The notes under the pieces were generated by a model. The model did no database searches and was not told the origin of the DNA. It worked only from the letters and a program-made list of their open reading frames with translations. The position numbers and the translations under genes were made by a program. Source: Brachyspira sp949287565 (GTDB lineage Bacteria > Spirochaetota > Brachyspiria > Brachyspirales > Brachyspiraceae). From it: a stretch of 36,077 bases of DNA. The stretch is from assembly GCF_036997615.1 (NCBI RefSeq), contig NZ_JAWLQA010000031.1, one strand, 5' to 3'. Shown piece by piece: positions 7,217 through 15,199 of the stretch; position 1 is the first letter of the stretch, and every line of letters begins with the position of its first letter.

Positions 7217-7984
7217 ATGAAAGTTAACATATTTACAGAAAAATTAAATACTAAGATATACGGACAAAATACTTTATTATTTGAATCATTAGAAAGTACA
7301 AATAAAAAAATGATAGAAGATTTGAATAGTGGGGTAAAATTACAAGAGGGTACTGTATATATAGCTTTGGTGCAGACATCTGGAAAAGGCAGCTACGGTA
7401 ATAAATGGGAATCTAATAATAATTTAGGATTATGGTTTAGTGTTTTGGTTTATTCACCGTATAAGAAAGAGGCTTTAAGTTTCCTACCCGGCATAGCATT
7501 AAGTAAATGTTTGAGAGAAAAATATAATGTTGATGCCCATGTTAAATGGCCTAATGATGTTTTGGTGGGAAGTAAAAAAATATCAGGAACTCTTATACAA
7601 GTTACGCCTATTGAAGATATAAATGCATGCATTATAGGAACAGGAGTTAATTTATATCAAAGCAGTGAAGATTTTGATTTGAGTATAAGAAATAAAGCTA
7701 CTTCACTTTATATTGAAACAGGCAAAAAAATAGAATTGAGTGATTTTTATAAGGATTTAATTCATTATTTTGAAGATGTTTATACAGGAAGTAAACAATT
7801 ATCAGAATATTTCAAAGAGTATAGTAAAATGATAGGTAAAACTATAAAGGCTATAAAAGATAATGTTGAAATATATGCTGATGTAAAAGAGATAACAGAA
7901 GAAGGATATTTACAAGTTGAAGTAAATGGAAAAGATGAAACTTGGATATCCAGAGCTTCTTTAGATATAGATACAAAATATTAA
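7217..7984 (+). CDS. birA: Biotin--[acetyl-CoA-carboxylase] ligase
   Basis: It activates biotin with ATP and attaches it to the carrier lysine of biotin-dependent carboxylases. The biotin/adenylate loop is visible as QTSGKGSYGNKW (residues 53-64; the family has GRGRxGRxW), followed by KWPNDVLVGSKKISGTLIQ (about 109-127), which binds biotin and the catalytic lysine region. The C-terminal domain (about 200-255) includes GYLQVEVNG. At 255 residues there is no N-terminal DNA-binding domain, so this is the mono-functional (group I) type. ESLESTN near residue 23-29 is the usual start of the catalytic domain, which supports ATG 7217. Confidence 0.93.
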   Translation: MKVNIFTEKLNTKIYGQNTLLFESLESTNKKMIEDLNSGVKLQEGTVYIALVQTSGKGSYGNKWESNNNLGLWFSVLVYSPYKKEALSFLPGIALSKCLREKYNVDAHVKWPNDVLVGSKKISGTLIQVTPIEDINACIIGTGVNLYQSSEDFDLSIRNKATSLYIETGKKIELSDFYKDLIHYFEDVYTGSKQLSEYFKEYSKMIGKTIKAIKDNVEIYADVKEITEEGYLQVEVNGKDETWISRASLDIDTKY

Positions 7985-8008
7985 AAATAAATAAACGGAA
8001 GGTAATTT

Positions 8009-8245
8009 ATGAGAAAACCAATACCATACAAGAAACCTGTAGAAAAGAAACATATAAATAAAAAGAGTATATTACTTCTTATCGTATTTGAATTAATTAT
8101 TATAGTGCTTTCAATAGTGACCACAGCCATAATATCATTATTGTTCGGAATAAATCCATATATAAGTGCAGGAATAAGTGCTGCTATACTTATAGTGTTT
8201 AGTGTGTTTGTTGCTAGGGAGTTTTTACTTAGTGTTAACAAGTGA
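8009..8245 (+). CDS. Small membrane protein (78 aa)
   Basis: Not a family I recognise. A Lys/Pro-rich cytoplasmic head (about 24 residues) precedes two hydrophobic helices: about 25-45 (SILLLIVFELIIIVLSIV) and 52-72 (ISAGISAAILIVFSVFV). ATG 8009 has a good ribosome site (GGAAGG). It lies 24 bases after birA and before a strong terminator, so it is the second gene of a birA unit. Confidence 0.65.
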   Translation: MRKPIPYKKPVEKKHINKKSILLLIVFELIIIVLSIVTTAIISLLFGINPYISAGISAAILIVFSVFVAREFLLSVNK

Positions 8246-8267
8246 TAAATAAAGAGCAATAAAAATA

Positions 8268-8306
8268 CCTACCATAATAAATGGGGTTTATTATGGTAGG
8301 CTTTTT
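8268..8306 (+). terminator. Intrinsic terminator of the birA unit
   Basis: CCTACCATAATAAA (8268-8281) pairs perfectly with TTTATTATGGTAGG (8287-8300) around a TGGGG loop; CTTTTT follows. Confidence 0.92.
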
Positions 8307-8337
8307 AAGAAAACATATGATAAAAAATAAAAACAAT

Positions 8338-8350
8338 CTATAACGTATAG
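8338..8350 (-). terminator. Possible terminator of the iron-transport operon
   Basis: On the minus strand a weak CTATA/TATAG stem is followed by ATTG, TTTTTATTTTTT. It is about 120 bases past the permease stop and AT-only, so it is uncertain. Confidence 0.3.
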
Positions 8351-8471
8351 TATGCTATATATAGTTTTTGTCAATATAAATTTTTAAAATATTAAAAAAA
8401 TAAATAATATAAATTTAAAAAATACTTATTTTTATTTTACATGTAATACAAATAAATAGCATGTTATATAA

Positions 8472-10136
8472 TTATAGAGTTATTTCTTTCTTATTGCTTA
8501 TTTTAAAGAATATAATAAGCGATATAATAGTAGTTAAAGTAAGTATTGTAGAAAGAGCAGCAGCTGTTCCATAACTAGCTCTTATAACTTCCTGATAAAT
8601 AGCCACAGACATAGTTCTTGATTTTGTCGTATAAAGTATAACAGATGAGCTTAATTCATTAATAACGGTTATCCAGCTTAATATAGCCCCTGATAATACT
8701 CCTGAAAGCATTAATCTTGCAGTTATATAAAAAAATGTTTTTATTTCTGAAGCTCCAAGACTTATAGAGGCCTCATCTACATTCTTGTCTATTTGATAGA
8801 GTATAGCTGAGCTTGATCTTAAAGTATAAGGAAGCCTTCTTATCACTAATGATATAATAATTATTATAGAGCTTCCCGTCAGTATTATAGGAGGTTTATT
8901 GAATGCTGTTAAAAATGTTATTCCAAGTACAGAACCCGGTATTATATATGGAAACATTGATACTATATCTATTATGCTAGTTAATATATTTTTTCTTCTG
9001 ATTGTTATATATGCAGTGAGCATTCCTACGATTATTATTATTGCTATTGTGATTATTCCGTATAGATATGTATTTTTTATTGAAGAGGCTAGAGAACGGA
9101 ATATTGTTTCATAGCTTTCAAGAGAAAAATTACTAGTAAAAACTGATCTGTTTGTCTTTAAAAATGAAGTATATATAACTGTGAGTTGAGGAAGTATAGA
9201 AATCAACACTAAAATATATATTATACTATGAATCAATATAGATTTTATACCTTTTATATCTTTTGATTTTATAGTGTTCATAGCGTTCATAGCATAGGAT
9301 CTTTTATTTACAATATATTTTTGAGAAATAAACATTATAGTTGTAATTATTACCATTATAACGGACATTGAAGCAGAAAAGTTTGCATTGCTTCCTACTT
9401 CGCTTATGAACTCTGAATATATCATAGTAGGCATAGTTCTATATCCTTCACCTATAAGCATAGGAGTACCGAAATCGGCCAATGCATTCATAAATACAAT
9501 GAGTCCTGCTGAAACTATAGTGGGCTTTATTAATGGTATAGTTACAGTCATATTTCTCATAAAACTAGAAGCGCCTAGATTTTCAGAAGCCTCTAAAAAT
9601 ATATTATCGATTTTACCTAAAGCCCCGTAAACATACATAAATATAAATGGATATAGCTTCAAAGAAAAAACTAAAAGTATACCATCAAAACCATATATAG
9701 TTGGTATATTAATACCTATATATGAAAAAAATCTGGTAATAACTCCGTTTCTTCCAAGAAGCAGTATCCATGAATAAGCACCTATGAATGCAGGAGACAT
9801 CATAGATATAATTATTAAAATTTCTATGATTCTTTTACCTTTAAGATTATACATTTTCATGCAATATGCTAAAGGCGTACCTATTAATACAGCAAGTATA
9901 GTTACAGAAGTAGTTACTACAAAGCTATTTATTAAAGTGCTGTAATAATATTTTTTGGTGAAGAACCTTATAAAATTATTTAATGTCCAAGCATCTGTTT
10001 TTATATCTTTAAAACTACTTAAAAATAATGAGAACAATGGATAAACTAAAAATAAAGCAAAAACAAATGTCATTATTATAGTAACATATGTCCAAAAGTC
10101 CATTTTTTTTAATATAGTTATTATTTTATCTTTCAT
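8472..10136 (-). CDS. Fused ABC transporter permease (FbpB/BitEF-like, iron type)
   Basis: Inner-membrane channel of an ABC importer. Two complete permease halves are joined in one chain: residues 1-270 and about 290-554, each with six hydrophobic helices. Each half has the EAA loop that docks on the ATPase: EASENLGASSFMRNMTVTIP and EASISLGASEIKTFFYITA. This double form is typical of ferric-iron (FbpB/SfuB) permeases. In B. hyodysenteriae BitE and BitF are described as two permeases; here both halves are in one frame. The three upstream binding lipoproteins suggest they feed it. No ATP-binding protein gene lies in the cluster or elsewhere in the window. Ribosome site AGAGAAAA is weak. Confidence 0.88.
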   Translation of the reverse strand: MKDKIITILKKMDFWTYVTIIMTFVFALFLVYPLFSLFLSSFKDIKTDAWTLNNFIRFFTKKYYYSTLINSFVVTTSVTILAVLIGTPLAYCMKMYNLKGKRIIEILIIISMMSPAFIGAYSWILLLGRNGVITRFFSYIGINIPTIYGFDGILLVFSLKLYPFIFMYVYGALGKIDNIFLEASENLGASSFMRNMTVTIPLIKPTIVSAGLIVFMNALADFGTPMLIGEGYRTMPTMIYSEFISEVGSNANFSASMSVIMVIITTIMFISQKYIVNKRSYAMNAMNTIKSKDIKGIKSILIHSIIYILVLISILPQLTVIYTSFLKTNRSVFTSNFSLESYETIFRSLASSIKNTYLYGIITIAIIIIVGMLTAYITIRRKNILTSIIDIVSMFPYIIPGSVLGITFLTAFNKPPIILTGSSIIIIISLVIRRLPYTLRSSSAILYQIDKNVDEASISLGASEIKTFFYITARLMLSGVLSGAILSWITVINELSSSVILYTTKSRTMSVAIYQEVIRASYGTAAALSTILTLTTIISLIIFFKISNKKEITL

Positions 10137-10157
10137 AATTATTTTCTCTTTTCAATG

Positions 10158-10178
10158 CTGATAATATATTTTTATCAG
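10158..10178 (-). promoter_or_regulatory. Hairpin between lipoprotein and permease genes
   Basis: CTGATAA (10158-10164) pairs with TTATCAG (10172-10178), loop of 7. There is no U-run, so it is more likely a processing or mRNA-stability hairpin than a terminator; it could set permease expression lower than that of the lipoproteins. Confidence 0.35.
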
Positions 10179-10211
10179 TATGACTTTAGTAAGAAAATAT
10201 ATAAATATTTT

Positions 10212-11228
10212 TTAAATGCCTGCTGTAACTATATTTTTAAATTTTTCAAGCCAAGCTTCTTTATTTTTGTCAACCATTTCTTCATCTTCTTTTATATCAT
10301 TGATATTTTCAAGAGGCATAAGTATTTGAGAACCATCTAAATTCTTTATTATTGCTCTTGTGAATAATTCATCATTGATAATTTTTTGTGCATCATAGCT
10401 TGTTACAAAATCTACAAACTTTTTAGCATTTTCTAAGTTTTTAGCATTTTTTATTATAGCCATAGAATGTGCTTTAGTTAGTACGCCTTCTTTCATATAT
10501 ATAACATTTATAGGAGAGCCTGTATGTATATAGTTTGCAGCGGCACTTTCAAATGTAAGTCCCACAGCATATTCATTATCAGCTACGCCTTTATATACAG
10601 CAGAAGAACTGCTTAAAAGTTTGCCGTCTAAATTAGCATATAATTTTTCTACATAATCCCAGCCGTTTTCAGGGTTTCCATTACCCATAGCATAAAGCAT
10701 ATTAACTAATTGTTCAAAAGATGATGATGAAGTAGTAGGGTCATTAAAAGCTATTTGTCCTTTTAAAGCCGGATTAAGCAAATCAGCATATCCTTCTACT
10801 TTTATATCTTTTATTAAATTTGTATTTATTATCAATACGCTTGGGCTAAGCATAAAGCCTGTTATGTATTTTTCTTTACTTCTGTAATCTTCGTATATGT
10901 TATCATAATTTGTTGTAACATATTCTTGGAAAAGCTCTGAATTATATTTTAATATATTTTCATTAGCAGCAAAAAATATATCGCCTAAAGGGTCATTTTT
11001 TTCAGCTTCTATTCTTTTTATTATTTCAGCAGTACCGGCTATTATTATTTCTACATTTATATCAGGATTTTTTTTGTTGAACTCTTCTACAAGCCTGTCA
11101 ATGAAAAATCTAGTTGCTGGCGTGTATATTACCAGACTATTAACATTTTCTTCTTTTTTGCTAGAGCATGAAAGAATTGATATCACTATCAATAAAGATA
11201 CTAAAAATAATTTAATGGTATTTTTCAT
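10212..11228 (-). CDS. Iron-type ABC substrate-binding lipoprotein, third of three (BitC-like)
   Basis: Periplasmic binding lipoprotein, lipobox SILSC with Cys21. The mature part follows the Fbp/Bit-type plan: NSLVIYTPATRFFIDRLVEEF, VEIIIAGTAEIIKRIEAEKNDPLGDIFF, SPSVLIINTNLI, GQIAFNDPTTSSSSFEQLVNM, SSSAVYKGVADNEYAVGLTFESAA, and a KFVDFVTSYDAQKIINDE end. It is clearly paralogous to the next two genes but the most diverged: CDVL in the others is GDIF here, and the stretch before the C-terminus is shorter. B. hyodysenteriae BitA, BitB and BitC are iron-binding lipoproteins in the same arrangement. Ribosome site GAGGAT. Ligand iron is inferred. Confidence 0.86.
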   Translation of the reverse strand: MKNTIKLFLVSLLIVISILSCSSKKEENVNSLVIYTPATRFFIDRLVEEFNKKNPDINVEIIIAGTAEIIKRIEAEKNDPLGDIFFAANENILKYNSELFQEYVTTNYDNIYEDYRSKEKYITGFMLSPSVLIINTNLIKDIKVEGYADLLNPALKGQIAFNDPTTSSSSFEQLVNMLYAMGNGNPENGWDYVEKLYANLDGKLLSSSSAVYKGVADNEYAVGLTFESAAANYIHTGSPINVIYMKEGVLTKAHSMAIIKNAKNLENAKKFVDFVTSYDAQKIINDELFTRAIIKNLDGSQILMPLENINDIKEDEEMVDKNKEAWLEKFKNIVTAGI

Positions 11229-11250
11229 ATTTTTATCCTCGTTTTTATTT

Positions 11251-12279
11251 TTATTGTTTAGATATTATAATATCTTTTAATTTTTCTAACCAAATTTCTT
11301 TATTATTTGAAGATTCTTTTGATATTTTATCTAATTCTGCACTATCTGTTACTGCATTTATTTCATTAATGTCTATTAAAATATTGGATTTAGGTAAATC
11401 TTTTCTAATTGCTCTTGCATTTAATTCATCATTCATTTTTTTCTGGGCATCAAAACTTGTAATATAATCTATAAATTTTTTAGCATTTTCTATGTTTTTA
11501 GCATTTTTTACTATGCAAGCCCCATTAGCTTTCATTATTACGCCTTCTTTCATATATACTATTTGTACAGGAGCACCTGAAGATAGATAATCAGCAGCAG
11601 CATTTTCATAAGTTAATCCGACAGAATATTCTCCGTCAGCAACTCCTTTATATACTGCAGAAGAACTATCTAAAATTTTATTATCTAAATTTGAGTATAA
11701 TTTTTCTATATATCCCCAGCCATTTTCTATATTTCTTTCTCCCATAGTATAAAGCATATTTACTAAATGCTCGAATGCAGATGATGAACTAGAAGCATCA
11801 TTAAAAGCTATTTTTCCTTTTAATTGTTCATTAGTTAGATCGGTATATCCTTCTATATTTATATTACCTATAAGGTTAGTATTAACTATTAATACACTCG
11901 GACTAAGCATAAATCTAGTTATAGAGCCTTCAATATTTTTAAAATCATCATGTATATATTCTTCATTTGTTGATATATAATTTGTAAATAAATTGGTATT
12001 TTCTTTCATAAAATCAACATTAACTGTCATAAGAACATCGCATAATGTATTATCTTTTTCTGCTTCTATTCTTTTTATAAGTTCTCCGCTTCCAGCCATA
12101 ATGATTTCTATATTATCTATATCTGGATTTTTTTGTTTAAAATCCTCAATTAATGGATCTAATAAAGTTCTTGATGCCGGTGTATATATTATAAGTTTAT
12201 TGTTTGTATTTTCTTCTTTTGAACATGAAAAAATCAACAGTGCAGATAATATTAAAAATGAAATAATAATTCTTTTCAT
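11251..12279 (-). CDS. Iron-type ABC substrate-binding lipoprotein, second of three (BitB-like)
   Basis: Lipoprotein signal MKRIIISFLILSALLIFSC, Cys19. Fold and landmarks are those of its neighbours: KLIIYTPASRTLLDPLIEDF, IIMAGSGELIKRIEAEKDNTLCDVLM, SPSVLIVNTNLIGNINIEGY, GKIAFNDASSSSSAFEHLVNMLY, SSSAVYKGVADGEYSVGLTYENAAADY. The final helix carries NDELNARAIRKDLPKSNIL. It is the middle gene of three tandem copies, 13 bases after the first and 22 bases before the third, so co-transcribed. Ribosome site AAGGAAAA. Probably binds ferric iron for the downstream permease; specificity may differ between paralogues. Confidence 0.86.
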   Translation of the reverse strand: MKRIIISFLILSALLIFSCSKEENTNNKLIIYTPASRTLLDPLIEDFKQKNPDIDNIEIIMAGSGELIKRIEAEKDNTLCDVLMTVNVDFMKENTNLFTNYISTNEEYIHDDFKNIEGSITRFMLSPSVLIVNTNLIGNINIEGYTDLTNEQLKGKIAFNDASSSSSAFEHLVNMLYTMGERNIENGWGYIEKLYSNLDNKILDSSSAVYKGVADGEYSVGLTYENAAADYLSSGAPVQIVYMKEGVIMKANGACIVKNAKNIENAKKFIDYITSFDAQKKMNDELNARAIRKDLPKSNILIDINEINAVTDSAELDKISKESSNNKEIWLEKLKDIIISKQ

Positions 12280-12292
12280 AATTTTTCCTTTT

Positions 12293-13336
12293 TTATAATT
12301 TATCTGTAATTATATTTTTAAATTTTTCAAGCCAAGCTTCTTGATTTTCTTTTACAAAGCTATCTATATATTCTAATTCTTCATTTGAAGTGATAGCATT
12401 TATATTTTTTATATCAACTAGTATAGGGGATGCTCCCAAATCTTTTCTTACAGCTCTTGCATTAAGTTCATCATTCATTTTCTTTTGAGTATCAAAGCTA
12501 GTCATATAATCCAAAAACTTTTTAGCATTTTCCATATTTTTAGCATTTTTGATTATATATATTCCGGCAGGCTCCATTATAACGCCTTTTTTCATATATA
12601 CTAATTTTACTGGCGAACCTGAAGCAGCATAATTTGCAGCAGCATTCTCAAATGTAAGTCCAACGGTATATTCATTATCAGCTACACCTTTATATACTGC
12701 TGATGAACCTGTTAGTAATTTTCCGTCTAAATTGTCGCATAATTTATCAATATATTCCCAACCTTTATTAATATCATCTTTTCCCATTGTATATAATATA
12801 GTAACTAAATGTTTAAAAGATGATGAAGATGTGGATGGGTCATTAAAAGCTATTTTTCCTTTTAATTGTTCATTAGTCAAATCAGAATAGCCCTCTATAT
12901 TTATATTGCCTACAAGATTAGTATTGACTATTAATACACTTGGGCTAATCATAAATCTAGTCATTGTGCCTTCTACATTTTTATAGCTGTCTAATATTTC
13001 ATTTTCATTTGTTGTTGTGTAATTTTCAAATAAATCCTGATTATTCTTTACCAAATTAATATTGGCTGCCATTAAAACATCGCATAATGGATCATTTTTT
13101 TCTGTTTCTATTCTTTTTATTAATTCACCTGTTCCTGCTATTATTACTTCTACATTTATATTTGGATTCTTACTTTTGAAATCTTCTATTAGTGGATCAA
13201 TAAAATCTCTTGATGATGGTGAGTATATAACCAATGATGAATTTTGTGATTTACTTTCATTCTTACTGCATGAAAATATTATTATAGAAATTATTAAAAT
13301 TATAATTATTCTTGTGAAAATACCAAAAAATCTCAT
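12293..13336 (-). CDS. Iron-type ABC substrate-binding lipoprotein, first of three (BitA-like)
   Basis: Starting at ATG 13336 the signal peptide ends in IIFSC (Cys23). A TTG 15 bases upstream is in frame, but GCGGGATA lies at ribosome-site distance from ATG 13336, so I use that start (347 residues). The mature protein has SLVIYSPSSRDFIDPLIEDF, VEVIIAGTGELIKRIETEKNDPLCDVLMAAN, SPSVLIVNTNLVGNINIEGY, GKIAFNDPSTSSSSFKHLV and GSSAVYKGVADNEYTVGLTFENAAANY. It is closest to the second copy. Located first in the operon behind a good promoter; expected to be lipid-anchored in the periplasm and to deliver iron. Confidence 0.86.
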   Translation of the reverse strand: MRFFGIFTRIIIILIISIIIFSCSKNESKSQNSSLVIYSPSSRDFIDPLIEDFKSKNPNINVEVIIAGTGELIKRIETEKNDPLCDVLMAANINLVKNNQDLFENYTTTNENEILDSYKNVEGTMTRFMISPSVLIVNTNLVGNINIEGYSDLTNEQLKGKIAFNDPSTSSSSFKHLVTILYTMGKDDINKGWEYIDKLCDNLDGKLLTGSSAVYKGVADNEYTVGLTFENAAANYAASGSPVKLVYMKKGVIMEPAGIYIIKNAKNMENAKKFLDYMTSFDTQKKMNDELNARAVRKDLGASPILVDIKNINAITSNEELEYIDSFVKENQEAWLEKFKNIITDKL

Positions 13337-13364
13337 AATTTTATCCCGCAATTAATTTTGCAAT

Positions 13365-13392
13365 AAAATATATTATATTGTGTTTTTGTCAA
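13365..13392 (-). promoter_or_regulatory. Promoter of the iron-lipoprotein operon
   Basis: On the minus strand: TTGACA (13387-13392), 16-base spacer, TATTTT (13365-13370), about 30 bases before ATG 13336. Confidence 0.5.
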
Positions 13393-13469
13393 TAAAAAAA
13401 TAAACTTTTTAGTACTATAAAGTGTAAATTAGAGGAAAAAAGTTTACATAATAAAAAAATGCTAATAAA

Positions 13470-13489
13470 AGTTATCATAATATCGATAA
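13470..13489 (+). promoter_or_regulatory. Shared 14-base motif, copy b (candidate operator)
   Basis: AGTTATCATAATAT (13470-13483) then CGATAA, giving TTATC-N8-GATAA. It lies between the divergent iron-lipoprotein operon and the TPR gene, just upstream of the TPR promoter. Confidence 0.45.
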
Positions 13490-13528
13490 TTATGTTAACA
13501 CTTTAATACTAGGACTATAATATATACT

Positions 13529-14638
13529 ATGAAAAGCAAAATAGCTGAAAAAGCATATACTTTAATAAAGAAAAAGAAATATAAAAAAGCAAAAAATTTT
13601 CTTCTCAATAGTAAAGTTAGAATGTCTCATGATGCAGAAGCTCTTGCTATGCTTTCTTTTGCTGATATATTTTTAAAAGATTTTTATGGTGCTGAAGAAT
13701 TATCAAGAAAGGCACTTAGAGAGGATGGTTTTTGTTTTAATGCTATGCTTGCAAAGGCATATGTAAGTTTACATAATGGACACAGAGAAAATGCTTTGAG
13801 AGAGTATTTCAGAATATTAGATTTAGAGCCTGAAAATAAAATTGCAAGAGACAATATAGAAAGAATAAGATTTTTAACAAACAATGCAAGAGGGGATGAG
13901 ATAAATCCTAGAGCATATTTACTTGGCAAGAAAAAATTATCAATGTCAAGATTTATAGTTCTAATACCTATAGCATTTATACTCACATTTTTATCATACA
14001 TAACAATAGACAGAGTTTACCCTAAAATAAGATATGTACTTCTTGATAAAGAGCAAAAAGAATTAAGAGAAAAACTTGAGAATGTTTACTTATTTGAAGG
14101 GTTAGAAGACGGAAAGATTCCAGAGAGTGCGAAGAGTCCCACATACTCACCGCGTGAAGTAGCTGAGATGTTTGACAAGGCTAAAAACAATATGAGAAGT
14201 GCCTCTGTTAATGAAGCTGTTATGATAATTAATGGTGCATTGAAAAGCGACATAAACGAATATTTAAAAGAGAGATTCAGAGTGCTTAAAGAATTTGTAA
14301 TAGCACCGGATTATAATATTTTTAGAGAAAGTCCTAACTATCTTACAGTAGTTGAAAATTACGACTTATACAATGGTGGTTATGTGAAATGGAAAGCCGA
14401 TGTAAACACTGTAAGTCAAACCAATATAGACGGCATACCAAAGAAAAAAGCAAGACTTTTGATTTATGACACAGCTGACAAGAACATTGCAGGCGTTGCT
14501 GATTTAATAGTGAATGTTACTGTAACATTAGAGCCTAAAAACTATATAGAAGTGTACGGCAAGATTTTGGGCTATGATGCCAAGCAGAAATCAATACAGC
14601 TTGAAGGTCAGATTATAAAGCATTTGCCTAAGAAATAA
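13529..14638 (+). CDS. TPR-repeat membrane protein
   Basis: N-terminal residues 1-120 are helical pairs of tetratricopeptide type (KAKNFLLNSKV, AEALAMLSFADIFLKDFYGAEELSRKAL, ENALREYFRILDLEPENKIARDNI). One transmembrane helix follows at 141-160 (RFIVLIPIAFILTFLSYITI). The 200-residue C-terminal part, probably periplasmic, is predicted mixed alpha/beta and unrecognised (KWKADVNTVSQTN, DLIVNVTVTLEPKNYIEVYGKIL). TPR parts usually mediate protein contacts; partner unknown. TATAAT at 13516-13521 is only seven bases before the ATG and no ribosome site is at normal distance, so the mRNA may be leaderless. Confidence 0.75.
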   Translation: MKSKIAEKAYTLIKKKKYKKAKNFLLNSKVRMSHDAEALAMLSFADIFLKDFYGAEELSRKALREDGFCFNAMLAKAYVSLHNGHRENALREYFRILDLEPENKIARDNIERIRFLTNNARGDEINPRAYLLGKKKLSMSRFIVLIPIAFILTFLSYITIDRVYPKIRYVLLDKEQKELREKLENVYLFEGLEDGKIPESAKSPTYSPREVAEMFDKAKNNMRSASVNEAVMIINGALKSDINEYLKERFRVLKEFVIAPDYNIFRESPNYLTVVENYDLYNGGYVKWKADVNTVSQTNIDGIPKKKARLLIYDTADKNIAGVADLIVNVTVTLEPKNYIEVYGKILGYDAKQKSIQLEGQIIKHLPKK

Positions 14639-14686
14639 ATTGATTCATTCTATTGATATTATAGTTTAATAATATAAAATAATATT

Positions 14687-14989
14687 ATGATAAAATTTTA
14701 ATGGGATAACAATAAAAATCTTATCAATATAAAAAAACATAAAATTTCATTTGAAGATGCAATATATGTTTTTTCAGATAAAAATGCACTCATTATGAAA
14801 GATGAAGAACATTCTGATTATGAGGACAGATTTATTACAATGGGTAATATTAAAGGAAAGTTTATTGTTGTTGTCATTCATACAGATAGAACAGAAAATT
14901 CTAATGAAGAAGTTATAAGAATCATATCAGCAAGGTATGCAACTAAAAACGAAATTAATCAATATTATAATAGGGGGGATTATGAGTGA
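14687..14989 (+). pseudogene. brnT: BrnT toxin gene interrupted by a nonsense codon
   Basis: BrnT is a ribonuclease toxin of RelE-like fold. From ATG 14687 the frame reads MIKF, then TAA (14699-14701), then WDNNKNLINIKKHKISFEDA and on without a stop to TGA 14987-14989. BrnT proteins begin with the pattern F-E-W-D-x-x-K, so the TAA stands where a glutamate codon (GAA) is expected: a single-base change. The rest is intact (DRFITMGNIKGKFIVVVIHTDR, VIRIISARYATKNEI). The first ATG after the stop is 14795, which would make only 64 residues lacking the N-terminal strand and helix. The gene overlaps the antitoxin by eight bases, the normal layout. Likely inactive unless the stop is read through. Confidence 0.8.
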
Positions 14990-15197
14990 TATAAAAAAAG
15001 AATATGATTTTTCAAAAGCTCAGAGAATTGCAGATTTTGAAAACGGTAAATTTTTTATTAATAGCGAAGATATAGAAACTCCTATTTATTTAGATAAAAA
15101 AATATTATCCGAATTGGAAATTTTATCCAAGCAGTCAGAAACATCAATATCAGAAATAGCTAATCAAATACTTTCAAAATATTTAATTAATAAATAA
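14982..15197 (+). CDS. brnA: BrnA-type antitoxin
   Basis: It binds and neutralises BrnT and usually represses the operon. From ATG 14982, behind the strong ribosome site AGGGGGGA, it makes 71 residues: MSDIKKEYDFSKAQRI, a middle with TPIYLDKKILSELEILSKQ and a C-terminal ribbon-helix-helix-like ending SISEIANQILSKYLINK. A longer frame opens at 14937 but that start has no ribosome site and lies inside brnT. The start overlaps the end of brnT. It stays intact although the toxin is broken, as expected if loss of the toxin was tolerated and the antitoxin simply remained. Confidence 0.82.
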   Translation: MSDIKKEYDFSKAQRIADFENGKFFINSEDIETPIYLDKKILSELEILSKQSETSISEIANQILSKYLINK

Positions 15198-15199
15198 TC

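Noticed and set aside
9388..9630. Plus-strand open frames inside the permease and lipoprotein genes
   Set aside because: They are antisense shadows of well-supported coding regions with membrane helices or binding-protein motifs.
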